Below, one piece after another: positions 10,099 to 18,548 of a stretch of 49,748 bases of DNA (its first letter is position 1; each line of letters opens with the position of its first letter). The DNA comes from Alphaproteobacteria bacterium (GTDB lineage: Bacteria > Pseudomonadota > Alphaproteobacteria > Micropepsales > Micropepsaceae). The position numbers and the translations under genes are program-made. The notes under the pieces are model-generated. The model was not told the origin of the DNA and did not search any database. It saw nothing but the letters and a program-made list of their open reading frames with translations. The stretch lies in the NCBI GenBank assembly GCA_019242275.1, contig JAFAVT010000021.1, positions 1-49,748 of the forward strand. Direction: 5' to 3'.

Positions 10099-11013
10099 AT
10101 GAACAAAGGCACGATCAAGTTTTTCAGCGCGCACAAGGGTTTTGGGTTCATCACGGCTGACGAAGGTGGAAAAGACATTTTTTTGCCCGCAACGGCGCTG
10201 GGCGAAGTCAAACCCCAGCACTTGATCGCGGGCCAGCGCGTTGAGTTCAACGCGGTGCCGGATGCGAAAGGGCCAAAAGTTTCCGAGATTCGGCTGCTTG
10301 GCAAACCGGCACCCGCACCCATCGCCGCGGCGCCGGCGATAATTGTCTATTGCGATCCCTCTTCTGAAACCGCGGAAGACGTTTTGCTGGCGATACGCCA
10401 GGCCGGCATGTCGCTGCAGGTGGTGGATTATCTGACGGCGCCGCTGTCGCCCGATCTGCTGCGGCGGCTGTCGCTGTCGCTCGGCGAAGCCGACCAGAGC
10501 CTGGTGCGCCGCTTCGATCCGCTTTTTGTGGCTTTGCAGTTGGATGACCGTTTTATCGGCGATCAGGATTTTTGGACCGGCATCATCCAGCATCCGGCCC
10601 TGATCAACGGACCGATTCTGGTTTCATCAGGCAAGGCGCGCATCTGCAAATCGGCCAGGGAGGTAAAGGCCTTCCTCAGCGGTGACATTAAAGAAGAGCC
10701 GAAAAAAGCAAAAACGCTCACGCCCCGGCTGATGGCCCTGATGCGCGGCGAACAGGTTGCGCCGGCAAAGAGTTCAGGGAAGGCAGAAAAAACTGGCGAG
10801 AAAGCTCAGCTTGAGCCGGACATCGCGGCGAAGCGATCAGTCTCTCCCAAGACAAAGCCTGCCCAAAAAATCCCTGCTGCCGAGGCGACGGTGAAAAAGA
10901 AAGCGACCGCGAGCAAGGAAGCCAAAACCGCCAAAGGCGCACCGGTTAAATCTAAAGCATCTCCCAAGGCGAAGTCTGCGGCCGGGATCAAAGGTCGGCA
11001 GAAGGGCCGCTAG
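10099..11013 (+). CDS. Cold-shock-domain protein with ArsC/Spx-like thioredoxin-fold domain and Lys/Ala-rich C-terminal tail
   Basis: CSD: MNKGTIKFFSAHKGFGFITADEGGKDIFLPATAL; ArsC-like: IIVYCDPSSETAEDVLLAIRQAGMSLQVVDYLTAPL...QHPALINGPILVSSGKARICKSAREVKAFL; tail rich in KKA/AKS/KGA. Confidence 0.85.
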   Translation: MNKGTIKFFSAHKGFGFITADEGGKDIFLPATALGEVKPQHLIAGQRVEFNAVPDAKGPKVSEIRLLGKPAPAPIAAAPAIIVYCDPSSETAEDVLLAIRQAGMSLQVVDYLTAPLSPDLLRRLSLSLGEADQSLVRRFDPLFVALQLDDRFIGDQDFWTGIIQHPALINGPILVSSGKARICKSAREVKAFLSGDIKEEPKKAKTLTPRLMALMRGEQVAPAKSSGKAEKTGEKAQLEPDIAAKRSVSPKTKPAQKIPAAEATVKKKATASKEAKTAKGAPVKSKASPKAKSAAGIKGRQKGR

Positions 11014-11024
11014 CGGGACGGCAA

Positions 11025-11190
11025 CCTGGAGCGCGCCCCGCGCGGCACCAGCCGCGCTATAAAATATGGCCTCGCCCGCCTGGAACATCTTTCAAATAAA
11101 GCAGAGACTTGGAGCGGGCCCCCGCGCGGCACAGCCGCGCCATAAAATATGGCCTCGCCCGCCTGGGACATCTTTCAAATAAAGCAGAAA
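11025..11190. repeat. Two tandem 83-bp units adjoining the tRNA-Gly 3' end
   Basis: CYTGGAGCG occurs at 11025, 11108 and 11191 (exact 83-bp period); units share CGCGCGGCACcAGCCGCGC hairpin, ATAAAATATGGCCTCGCCCGCCTGG and ACATCTTTCAAATAAAGCAGA. Confidence 0.9.
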
Positions 11191-11192
11191 CC

Positions 11193-11267
11193 TGGAGCGG
11201 GCGAGGCGAATCGAACGCCCGACCCTAACCTTGGCAAGGTTATGCTCTACCCCTGAGCTACGCCCGC
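11193..11267 (-). tRNA. tRNA-Gly (GCC)
   Basis: Minus strand GCGGGCGTAGCTCAGGGGTAGAGCATAACCTTGCCAAGGTTAGGGTCGGGCGTTCGATTCGCCTCGCCCGCTCCA; acceptor GCGGGCG/CGCCCGC, GCC anticodon, encoded CCA. Confidence 0.97.
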
Positions 11268-11399
11268 ATTCCAAGTGGACGGGGGTTATGGCCCATGCCT
11301 GCCCCCGCTGGCAAGAGCCTATGCCTTGCCCGTTACGGAACTGTTGCGCCCTGTCCCGGGATGCGAAATCCTTGAATCCGAACGGCTTCGGCGGGGCAA

Positions 11400-12260
11400 A
11401 TGGCAACAGAAAACGGCACGCGCAGGGGCTATCTGCTGCTCAGCCCCACCCTTGCCGTGATGGCGCTGGCGATGGCGGCGCCGCTGGCCCTGCTGGTGCT
11501 TTACAGCCTGACCGCCGCCCCCGGCCCCGTGTTGGCCGGCGGCCCCAGCCTTGCCCAATATGGGGAGGCGCTGGCCCGCGCCGGCTATCGCGCCTTGTTC
11601 TGGCGCAGCATCGCCATCTCGGCCCTGGTCACGGCGGTGACGGTGACGCTGGCCTATCCCATGGCCTATTTCGTCGCCTTCCATGCCGGACGCGCCAAAT
11701 TCGCGTGGGCAATCGCGCTGACCATTCCCTTCTGGACGTCGTATCTGCTGCGGGTCTTCGCCTGGAAGATCATTCTGGGCTATGGCGGGGTGATCAATTC
11801 GGCGCTGCTGAGCCTGCATCTGATTTCCACGCCGCTCAGCGCCCTGCTCTATAACCCGTTTGCCGTGGTGGTGACGCTGACCCATGCCTGGGCCGCCTTC
11901 GCCATCCTGCCCATCTATGTCAGCTTGGAAAAAATTGACCGCGCCTTGCTGGAAGCGGCGACCGACCTGGGCGATGGGCCGGCCCGCCGCTTCCTGCGCA
12001 TCACATTGCCCCTGTCGCTGCCGGGCGTGCTGGGCGCCGCCATCCTGATCTTTGTCCCCACCACCGGCGATTATGTGACGCCGAGCCTGGTGGGGGGCCC
12101 GCAAGGGGCGATGATCGCCAACCTGATCGCCATCCAGTTTGAGCGGGTGGGCAACTGGCCCCTGGGCGCGGCCTTGGCCCTTGCCAGCATGGCGATGGTG
12201 GCGGTGACGGCGGCGCTGTTCGTGACGGCGGCGCGGGCAGCTGTGAGGGCGGTGAAATGA
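11400..12260 (+). CDS. ABC transporter permease (PotB-like, spermidine/putrescine type)
   Basis: EAATDLGDGPARRFLRITLPLSLPG EAA loop; followed by a PotC-like permease and a PotA-like ATPase. Confidence 0.88.
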   Translation: MATENGTRRGYLLLSPTLAVMALAMAAPLALLVLYSLTAAPGPVLAGGPSLAQYGEALARAGYRALFWRSIAISALVTAVTVTLAYPMAYFVAFHAGRAKFAWAIALTIPFWTSYLLRVFAWKIILGYGGVINSALLSLHLISTPLSALLYNPFAVVVTLTHAWAAFAILPIYVSLEKIDRALLEAATDLGDGPARRFLRITLPLSLPGVLGAAILIFVPTTGDYVTPSLVGGPQGAMIANLIAIQFERVGNWPLGAALALASMAMVAVTAALFVTAARAAVRAVK

Positions 12261-13042
12261 AAGCCCTGCGCGCCTATGCTGCTCTCTATCTGGCTTTTCT
12301 TTATCTGCCGGTGCTGCTGCTGCCGCTGTTCTCGTTCAATGCTTCGCACTTCATCGCCTTTCCCCTGTCGGGCTTTACGCTGCAATGGTATCGCGAGCTC
12401 TTTGCCGACGTGGCGATGCTGCATGCCTTTGGCAACAGCCTGGAGGTGGGGGCGGTGACGGCGCTGCTGTCCACTGTGCTGGGCCTCATGGCGGCGCGGG
12501 CCGTGACGCGCTATCGCCTAAAGGGTGCCGGCGCCGTGCTGGGCTTCATCAGCCTGCCGCTGTTCATTCCCGACATTGTGCTGGGGCTTTCGCTGCTCTT
12601 GCTGCTGGGCGCGGTGGATTTTCCGTTGTCGCTGGCAGCGGTGGTGCTTGGCCATGTCAGCCTCTGCCTGCCTTTTGCCCTCACCGTGCTGATCGCCCGC
12701 ATGCAAGGCTTTGACCGCAATCTGGAAGAGGCCTCCGCTGATCTGGGCGAAGGCCCCTGGATGACTTTCTGGCGCCTCACCTTCCCCCTTATGCTGCCGG
12801 GCATCGCCGCCGCCCTGCTGCTCACCTTCATCACCTCGTTCGATGAATTCCTGCTGGCCTATTTCCTCTCCGGCACCGAAGCGACGCTGCCGGTCTATAT
12901 CTGGGGCCAGTTGCGCTTTCCCGAACGCCTGCCAATGGTGCTGGCCTTGGGGGCGCTGATCCTGCTGGCGTCGGTGGTGGTGGTGATCCTGGCGGAATGG
13001 ACCCGCAATCTGGGCGTCAGCAAGAAAAGTGTCGGGGCGTAA
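12257..13042 (+). CDS. ABC transporter permease (PotC-like)
   Basis: EEASADLGEGPWMTFWRLTFPLMLPG EAA loop; FITSFDEFLLAYFLSG typical of PotC. Confidence 0.9.
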   Translation: MKALRAYAALYLAFLYLPVLLLPLFSFNASHFIAFPLSGFTLQWYRELFADVAMLHAFGNSLEVGAVTALLSTVLGLMAARAVTRYRLKGAGAVLGFISLPLFIPDIVLGLSLLLLLGAVDFPLSLAAVVLGHVSLCLPFALTVLIARMQGFDRNLEEASADLGEGPWMTFWRLTFPLMLPGIAAALLLTFITSFDEFLLAYFLSGTEATLPVYIWGQLRFPERLPMVLALGALILLASVVVVILAEWTRNLGVSKKSVGA

Positions 13043-14097
13043 TGGCGTTTCTTTCCGTTCAAAAAGTCAGCAAACGCTTTGCCACCCTCGCCGCGGCGGA
13101 TGCGGTTGATCTTGAGGTGCCGCAAGGCGCCTTCTTTGCCCTGCTGGGGCCATCGGGCTGCGGCAAGACCACCCTGCTGCGGATGATTGCCGGTTTTGCC
13201 GAGCCGGATGAGGGCATCATCACAATTGACGGCGCCGTGATGAACGGCGTGCCGGCGAACAAGCGCCCCACCAACATGGTGTTCCAGAATTACGCGATTT
13301 TTCCCCACCTCAATGTCTTCGACAATGTCGCCTATGGCCTGCGCAAGGAAGGGCTGGGGCGCCAGGCCCTGCGCGCCCGCGTCGAGGCCATGCTGGGGAC
13401 GGTCAGGCTGGAAGGCCTGGACGGGCGCCGCAGCGACGAGCTTTCCGGCGGCCAGCGCCAGCGCGTGGCGCTGGCCCGCGCTTTGGTGCGCCGGCCCAAG
13501 CTGCTCTTGCTGGACGAGCCGCTGGGCGCCCTGGACAAGCGGCTGCGCGAGGCGATGCAGGTGGAATTGCGAGGCTTGCAAAAATCGCTGGGCATTACTT
13601 TCCTTTTGGTGACGCACGACCAGGAAGAAGCCCTCTCCATGGCCGATCAAGTGGCGGTGATGAGCGGCGGCAGGATTTTGCAGATCGCTTCGCCGCGCGC
13701 GCTTTATGAACGGCCCAATTGCCGCGAAGTGGCGGACTTTATCGGTGAGATCAATTTCTTTCACGCCACCGTAAAAAGCGTGGAAGGTGAAACCGTCACT
13801 GCCAATGCCGGCGTCCTGGGCCTGCTCAGTATCCCCAAGCCCAATTTTGGCTTTGGCTTTGCCCTGGGCGACCACATCCTGCTGGCGCTCAGGCCCGAAC
13901 GCATCACCCTGGAAGGCGGCACGGTGGCGGGCGAGATCACGGCCGCCAGTTTCCTGGGGGAGCGCAGCCATTATCAGGTGCGCATCGCCGGCCGCGGCGA
14001 GCCGGTGTTTGTCGCCGCTTCCGGTCCCGCGCCCCCCGGCGCGGTGATGCTGGGCTGGAATCCGGCGGACATGATCGCATTGCCGTTTGGTGCCTAG
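13042..14097 (+). CDS. ABC transporter ATP-binding protein (PotA-like)
   Basis: Walker [37 protein letters not shown]-terminal TOBE-like domain; ATG overlaps previous stop. Confidence 0.93.
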   Translation: MAFLSVQKVSKRFATLAAADAVDLEVPQGAFFALLGPSGCGKTTLLRMIAGFAEPDEGIITIDGAVMNGVPANKRPTNMVFQNYAIFPHLNVFDNVAYGLRKEGLGRQALRARVEAMLGTVRLEGLDGRRSDELSGGQRQRVALARALVRRPKLLLLDEPLGALDKRLREAMQVELRGLQKSLGITFLLVTHDQEEALSMADQVAVMSGGRILQIASPRALYERPNCREVADFIGEINFFHATVKSVEGETVTANAGVLGLLSIPKPNFGFGFALGDHILLALRPERITLEGGTVAGEITAASFLGERSHYQVRIAGRGEPVFVAASGPAPPGAVMLGWNPADMIALPFGA

Positions 14098-14099
14098 CG

Positions 14100-14168
14100 C
14101 CTCGCCCTTCGACGAGCTCAGGGTGAGGCTATTTTTGGATTCCTCATCCTGAGCCTGCCGAAGGATGA
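14100..14168. repeat. R3-family palindromic repeats immediately after the PotA-like stop codon
   Basis: CCTCGCCCTTCGACGAGCTCAGGGTGAGG followed by CCTCATCCTGAGCCTGCCGAAGGATGA. Confidence 0.75.
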
Positions 14169-14172
14169 CGGC

Positions 14173-14364
14173 TCAGTCCCTGAGGAACACCTCTTCGATC
14201 CTTGCGGCAAAGGCATCGGCGATGCGGAAGGCCAGCGGCAGCGAGGGCTCGAACTTGTCATTCTCGATGGCGTTGATCGAGTTGCGCGAGACCCCGACCT
14301 TCTCGGCAAGTTCGGCCTGGCTCCAGTTCTTTTCGGCGCGCAGCACGCGGATGCGGTTTTTCAT
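14173..14364 (-). CDS. Small Xre-family HTH transcriptional regulator
   Basis: MKNRIRVLRAEKNWSQAELAEKVGVSRNSINAIENDKFEPSLPLAFRIADAF; ATG at 14364. Confidence 0.9.
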   Translation of the reverse strand: MKNRIRVLRAEKNWSQAELAEKVGVSRNSINAIENDKFEPSLPLAFRIADAFAARIEEVFLRD

Positions 14365-14380
14365 GTCGCGCTCCACCTCC

Positions 14381-14806
14381 TCACCGCCGTGCCCGCCACC
14401 ACAAGAGATGGGCCACCACCGTGCCGATGGCCTGGAGCAGGACGACACCAACCGCCCCGATGGTCATGCCCAGCAAGACCTTGCCGCGCGGCTGATTCAC
14501 CAGCTCGCCCACCAGATTCTGAAATGGCGGCAGCGCCAGCAAAACAAAGAAAGCGATCTGCCCGGCGGTGACGCCCCACTTCGCCGCGTAATCGGCGCCG
14601 GCGCGCTGCACTTCGTCCAGCCGGCGCTGCATTGAGAGCGCGACATACCAGGCATAGAACATCACAAAGGCCGACACCGCCGCGGCAACCCAGGTGGTCA
14701 CGGTGCCGCCAACCGCGCTCTTCAGCCAGGGCGCGACGCTGAGGAAAACCACCGGCACGATTGCCAGCGGTGCCCCCAGCAGGATTTGTCGCTGTTTGGA
14801 TGTCAT
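14381..14806 (-). CDS. Small four-TM-like membrane protein, paralogue of 14844-15266
   Basis: VPVVFLSVAPWLKSAVGG...RRLDEVQRAGADYAAKWG...WWRARR; upstream AGGAGG. Confidence 0.8.
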   Translation of the reverse strand: MTSKQRQILLGAPLAIVPVVFLSVAPWLKSAVGGTVTTWVAAAVSAFVMFYAWYVALSMQRRLDEVQRAGADYAAKWGVTAGQIAFFVLLALPPFQNLVGELVNQPRGKVLLGMTIGAVGVVLLQAIGTVVAHLLWWRARR

Positions 14807-14843
14807 GCATGCCTCCTGATTTGTCTTGCTGGAATGAAATCTC

Positions 14844-15266
14844 TCATCGTCTTGCCCGCCACCACATCAGCTTGGCGACGAACATGCCGATCGTCTGCAA
14901 GATGACGACGCCGCCAAAACCGAACATCACCGCCAGGATGATAATTCTGCGGCTGGCGCCGGAATCGTCCGCCGCGTCCCGCAGCAAGGCGGCAGCGAAA
15001 TCCCAGAAGGGCGGCAACATCGAAAGCATCGCGAAAGCCACGGCGCCGATGCCCATGCCCCATCGCGCCGCGAACTGGCCGCCGGCCAGTTGCACTTCGT
15101 CCAGGCAGTGCTGCGCACGGAAAGACAGATAAAGAGAATAGGCCATGACCGACATCGCCAACCCTGCGGCGATGAGACTGGTCATCCCCCCGCCGATTGC
15201 CGTCTTGAGCCAAGGCGCCACCGTGAGAAAGAGGGCCGGAACAATCATCAGCGGCAGGACGATCAA
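14844..15266 (-). CDS. Small membrane protein paralogue; only a TTG start in the long frame, upstream ATG (15296) hits TAA at codon 8
   Basis: VPALFLTVAPWLKTAIGG...HCLDEVQLAGGQFAARWG...WWRARR aligns along its length with 14381-14806. Confidence 0.65.
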   Translation of the reverse strand: MIVLPLMIVPALFLTVAPWLKTAIGGGMTSLIAAGLAMSVMAYSLYLSFRAQHCLDEVQLAGGQFAARWGMGIGAVAFAMLSMLPPFWDFAAALLRDAADDSGASRRIIILAVMFGFGGVVILQTIGMFVAKLMWWRARR

Positions 15267-15339
15267 CAGGGCTTAGCTGGCCTTTGGTTTGGTCATAAAG
15301 CCTCCTTTTCTGTGCTTTTTGACATGTTTTCAGTTCTAA

Positions 15340-15359
15340 ATGACAATTAAACTTGTCAT
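15340..15359. promoter_or_regulatory. Candidate operator palindrome ATGACAA-N6-TTGTCAT upstream of the HTH/membrane-protein operon
   Basis: Perfect 7-bp inverted arms 44 bp upstream of the ATG at 15296; assignment to the HTH protein is inference. Confidence 0.4.
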
Positions 15360-15392
15360 CATCGGCCACGGCTGTCAAGCCGGTTGTCCTCC

Positions 15393-18302
15393 CTAGCCCA
15401 GCACCCGCTCGAAAATCGCCCGCACCCGCGCCTGAAGATCAAACAGCCGGGCCTCAAGCGCCGCGAAATCCGCCGCCCCGCCCGCCTCTGCCAGCATCGC
15501 CTTGAGGCCCGGCGTCGCCGCCTCCATCTTCGGCACCTCATCCAGCGCCACCCGCAGCACCTGGGTCAGCGCATGCTGCAAGCCCGCCGCCGCCACCAGA
15601 ATGGCGGCATCGGCTTTTGCCAACGCCCCGGCGGCATGCAGATTATGCAGGGCGGCGATGGTATTGCTGTCCAGCACTTCCGGCTCCGCGGGCGCATGCA
15701 CCAGTTGCAGCGCCTGGGCGATGAACTCGATGTCCACCAGCCCGCCCTGCGCATATTTCAGATCCCAGGGATTCTTGTCGCTGAAGCTTTCGGCCATGCG
15801 CGCCCGCATGGCGCGGGCATCGGCCATCACCTTGGCGCCGTCCGTCTGCGCGGTGAGGCGCCGGCGGATGGCGGCTTTCAGCGCCGCCCGCGCTGCACCC
15901 TCGCCCGCCACCACCCGCGCGCGAGTCAGCGCCATATGCTCCCAGGTCCAGCTTTCGCTGGCGTGATACTCGGTGAAGGACTTGAGACTCACCGCCGCCG
16001 GTCCCTTGTTGCCGGTCGGGCGAAGTCGCATGTCCACTTCATACAGGGTGCCGGCAGCGGTCGGCGTGGTCAGGGCGGCAATCAGGCGCTGCGCCAAACG
16101 CGCATAATAAAGTGTCGGCGGCAACGGCTTGGGCCCGTCGCTGCTTTCAACCCCTTCCGCCAGGTCATAGACAAACACCAGGTCAAGATCGGAACTGGCG
16201 GTCATCTCCCGCCCGCCCAGCTTGCCCATGGCGATGACGCAAAAACTGCCGCCGGGCACTCGCCCCGCCGTCAATGCCAGTTCGGCTTCCACACGCGGCA
16301 GCAGTCCAGCGATGACGGTTTCGGCAATGGCGGCCAGCGCCGGGCCGGCGGCTTCGGCGCGGGACGCCGCCCCCCGGGGCGCCGAAGCCTTGGCGAAGGC
16401 GCCCTCCACGATCTGCACCCCGACACGAAAGATTTCCTCGCGGGCGAAACGGCGGGCGCCATCCAGCGCTTCTTCGTAAGTCGTGCCCAACTGCCGCGCC
16501 AAGGTGGCCGCCAGGTCTGCCCGCGTGGGCAGGCGGACCAGAAAATCCGAATCCAGCAGCGCATCCAAAGTGGCGGTGTTGCGCGACAGATAGGTGGCAA
16601 GGCGCGGTGCGGAACCGACAATCCGCGCCAGCAGCTTGAGAAATTGCGGTCGCGCCAGGAACAGCGAAAAAAGCTGCACGCCCGAAACCAGATTGGACAA
16701 AAAGCGGTCAAAGCCGGCAAAGGCGGCATCAGGATCAGCGGTGGTGCCCAACGCTTCCAGGATGGCCGGCGTCAACTGGGTGAGAAGTTCGCGCGCCCGG
16801 GCCGAGCGCATGGCGCGGATGCGGCCATGATGCCAGCCGCGAATGGCGCCGGAAACATGCGCCGCATCGCCAAAGCCCAGCGCGGTAATGGTGGCCAGGG
16901 TTTCGGGATCGTCTTCCACCCCGGTAAAGACCAGGCTTCCCGCCGATGACGCCAATTCGGGCTCGCTTTCAAAAAGCTGCGCATAATGGGTCTGTACGGT
17001 TTGCAATGTGCCGGTCAGCGCGGCGGCAAAACTCTCGCGATTTTCAAAGCCCATGAAGCAGGCGATATGGGCCAGACCTTCTTCATCCTTCGGCAAAGTG
17101 TGGGTCTGCTCATCGGCCACCATTTGCAGGCGGTGTTCCAGGGTGCGCAGAAAACGATAGGCCTCGGTCAGATCGCGTGCCGCGCCTTGCGTCACCACAT
17201 TTTCCTTTGCCAGCGCATTCAGCGCCGCCACCGTACCGGCCTCGCGCAGGGTCGGATTACGACCGCCCAGAATAAGCTGCTGGGTCTGAGCGAAAAACTC
17301 GATCTCGCGGATGCCGCCCCGCCCCAGCTTGATGTTATGGCCCGCCACCGCAATCTCGCTATGACCGCCATGGGCATGAATTTGCCGCTTGATGGAATGG
17401 ATGTCGGCAATGGCGGCAAAATCCAGGTGGCGGCGCCAGATAAAGGGGGCAATGCCGGCCTTAAAATCAGCCGCCGCGCGCGGGTCGCCGCCCACGGCGC
17501 GCGCCTTGATCATGGCGGCCCGCTCCCAGTTCTGGCCCATGGCTTCATAGTAATCCAGCGCCGCGTCGGTGGAGATCGCCACTTGCGTCGCCCCCGCATC
17601 AGGACGCAGGCGCAAATCCACCCGAAAGACATAATCGCCGCCCGTCCGCTCGGCGATCAGCTTTACCAGCCCCCGCACCAGTTCCACCGCGGCACCGCGC
17701 GGGTCGTCCTTCTTGGCAAAGGGAAAACGGCCGGCGTCATAAAACACCACCAGATCAATATCGCTGGAATAGTTGAGCTCGAAAGCCCCATACTTGCCCA
17801 TCGCCAGGACCACCAGCCCGGTGGTTTCTTCCAGCTTTTGCGGATCGCGTTCGGCAAGTCCCGCGCGCGCCGCCGCTTGCGCCAAAAGAAAACGCAGCGC
17901 CCCTTTGACCGCCGCATCAGCAAAGCGGCTGAGCGCACCCGTGACCTGTTCCAAAGACCACGCGCCGGCAATGTCACCTAAGGCGATGGCCAGGGCGGCG
18001 CCCCGTTTGGCCTGACGCAGCGCCGCCATCGCTTGGGCTTCGTCATTCAGACCATCAACCGCCAGCGCGGCGGCCGCGGCCTCATGCACCAGTGTTTCGG
18101 CGCCGGAGGCGAAATACTCCGCCAGCACGCTCGTATCGCGCAGCGCCAGGCGCGCCAGATAGGCGCTGTTGCCGAAGGCGCCTTCCAACAGCGCCCGCGC
18201 TGCCGCATCAGGCGGCGTGAACCCTCGCGCCGCCAGATCTTCCAGCGTGCGCGCCGCACGTGCGGGGTCGAAGGGCAACGGCGGACGGCGAAGGGCGGTC
18301 AT
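15393..18302 (-). CDS. glnE: Bifunctional glutamine synthetase adenylyltransferase/deadenylase
   Basis: Two nucleotidyltransferase motifs (GKYGAFELNYSSDIDLVVFYD; GKLGGREMTASSDLDLVFVYD), GlnE-typical length; ATG at 18302. Confidence 0.96.
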   Translation of the reverse strand: MTALRRPPLPFDPARAARTLEDLAARGFTPPDAAARALLEGAFGNSAYLARLALRDTSVLAEYFASGAETLVHEAAAAALAVDGLNDEAQAMAALRQAKRGAALAIALGDIAGAWSLEQVTGALSRFADAAVKGALRFLLAQAAARAGLAERDPQKLEETTGLVVLAMGKYGAFELNYSSDIDLVVFYDAGRFPFAKKDDPRGAAVELVRGLVKLIAERTGGDYVFRVDLRLRPDAGATQVAISTDAALDYYEAMGQNWERAAMIKARAVGGDPRAAADFKAGIAPFIWRRHLDFAAIADIHSIKRQIHAHGGHSEIAVAGHNIKLGRGGIREIEFFAQTQQLILGGRNPTLREAGTVAALNALAKENVVTQGAARDLTEAYRFLRTLEHRLQMVADEQTHTLPKDEEGLAHIACFMGFENRESFAAALTGTLQTVQTHYAQLFESEPELASSAGSLVFTGVEDDPETLATITALGFGDAAHVSGAIRGWHHGRIRAMRSARARELLTQLTPAILEALGTTADPDAAFAGFDRFLSNLVSGVQLFSLFLARPQFLKLLARIVGSAPRLATYLSRNTATLDALLDSDFLVRLPTRADLAATLARQLGTTYEEALDGARRFAREEIFRVGVQIVEGAFAKASAPRGAASRAEAAGPALAAIAETVIAGLLPRVEAELALTAGRVPGGSFCVIAMGKLGGREMTASSDLDLVFVYDLAEGVESSDGPKPLPPTLYYARLAQRLIAALTTPTAAGTLYEVDMRLRPTGNKGPAAVSLKSFTEYHASESWTWEHMALTRARVVAGEGAARAALKAAIRRRLTAQTDGAKVMADARAMRARMAESFSDKNPWDLKYAQGGLVDIEFIAQALQLVHAPAEPEVLDSNTIAALHNLHAAGALAKADAAILVAAAGLQHALTQVLRVALDEVPKMEAATPGLKAMLAEAGGAADFAALEARLFDLQARVRAIFERVLG

Positions 18303-18307
18303 GAGTT

Positions 18308-18404
18308 CCTCACCCTTCGATCCTCCTTCGCTCAAGCTTCGGCGGACCCTTGGGAGATTTGACCCGCCATAGCCTTGGCGACGGCGGGCAGGTTCAGGGT
18401 GAGG
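18308..18404. repeat. R3-family palindromic repeat
   Basis: Same arms and interior hairpins as 65-162. Confidence 0.8.
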
Positions 18405-18470
18405 TAAACTTAAATCCTTATCCCGAGCTTGTCGAAACATGGGGCAGCGACGCAGCAGCGTAACTCCATT

Positions 18471-18530
18471 GTCATCCCGTGCGCGGCGCAGCATGCAATG
18501 GTGCGCCGCAGACACGGGACCCAGCGAACT
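18471..18530. repeat. R1-family repeat (partial; GTCATCCCGTGCGCGGCGCAGC...GGGACCC)
   Basis: GTCATCCCGTGCGCGGCGCAGCATGCAATGGTGCGCCGCAGACACGGGACCC also at 42499. Confidence 0.75.
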
Positions 18531-18548
18531 TTGCTGATGATAGTGCCC

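Noticed and set aside
11041-11150. Hairpins beside tRNA-Gly as Rho-independent terminators
   Set aside because: The GC stems are not followed by a T-run on either strand, so I describe them only as parts of the tandem repeat.
18302-18515. N-terminal 71-aa extension of the glnE ORF
   Set aside because: The extension translates R3/R1 repeat DNA; the ATG at 18302 gives a normal GlnE start.
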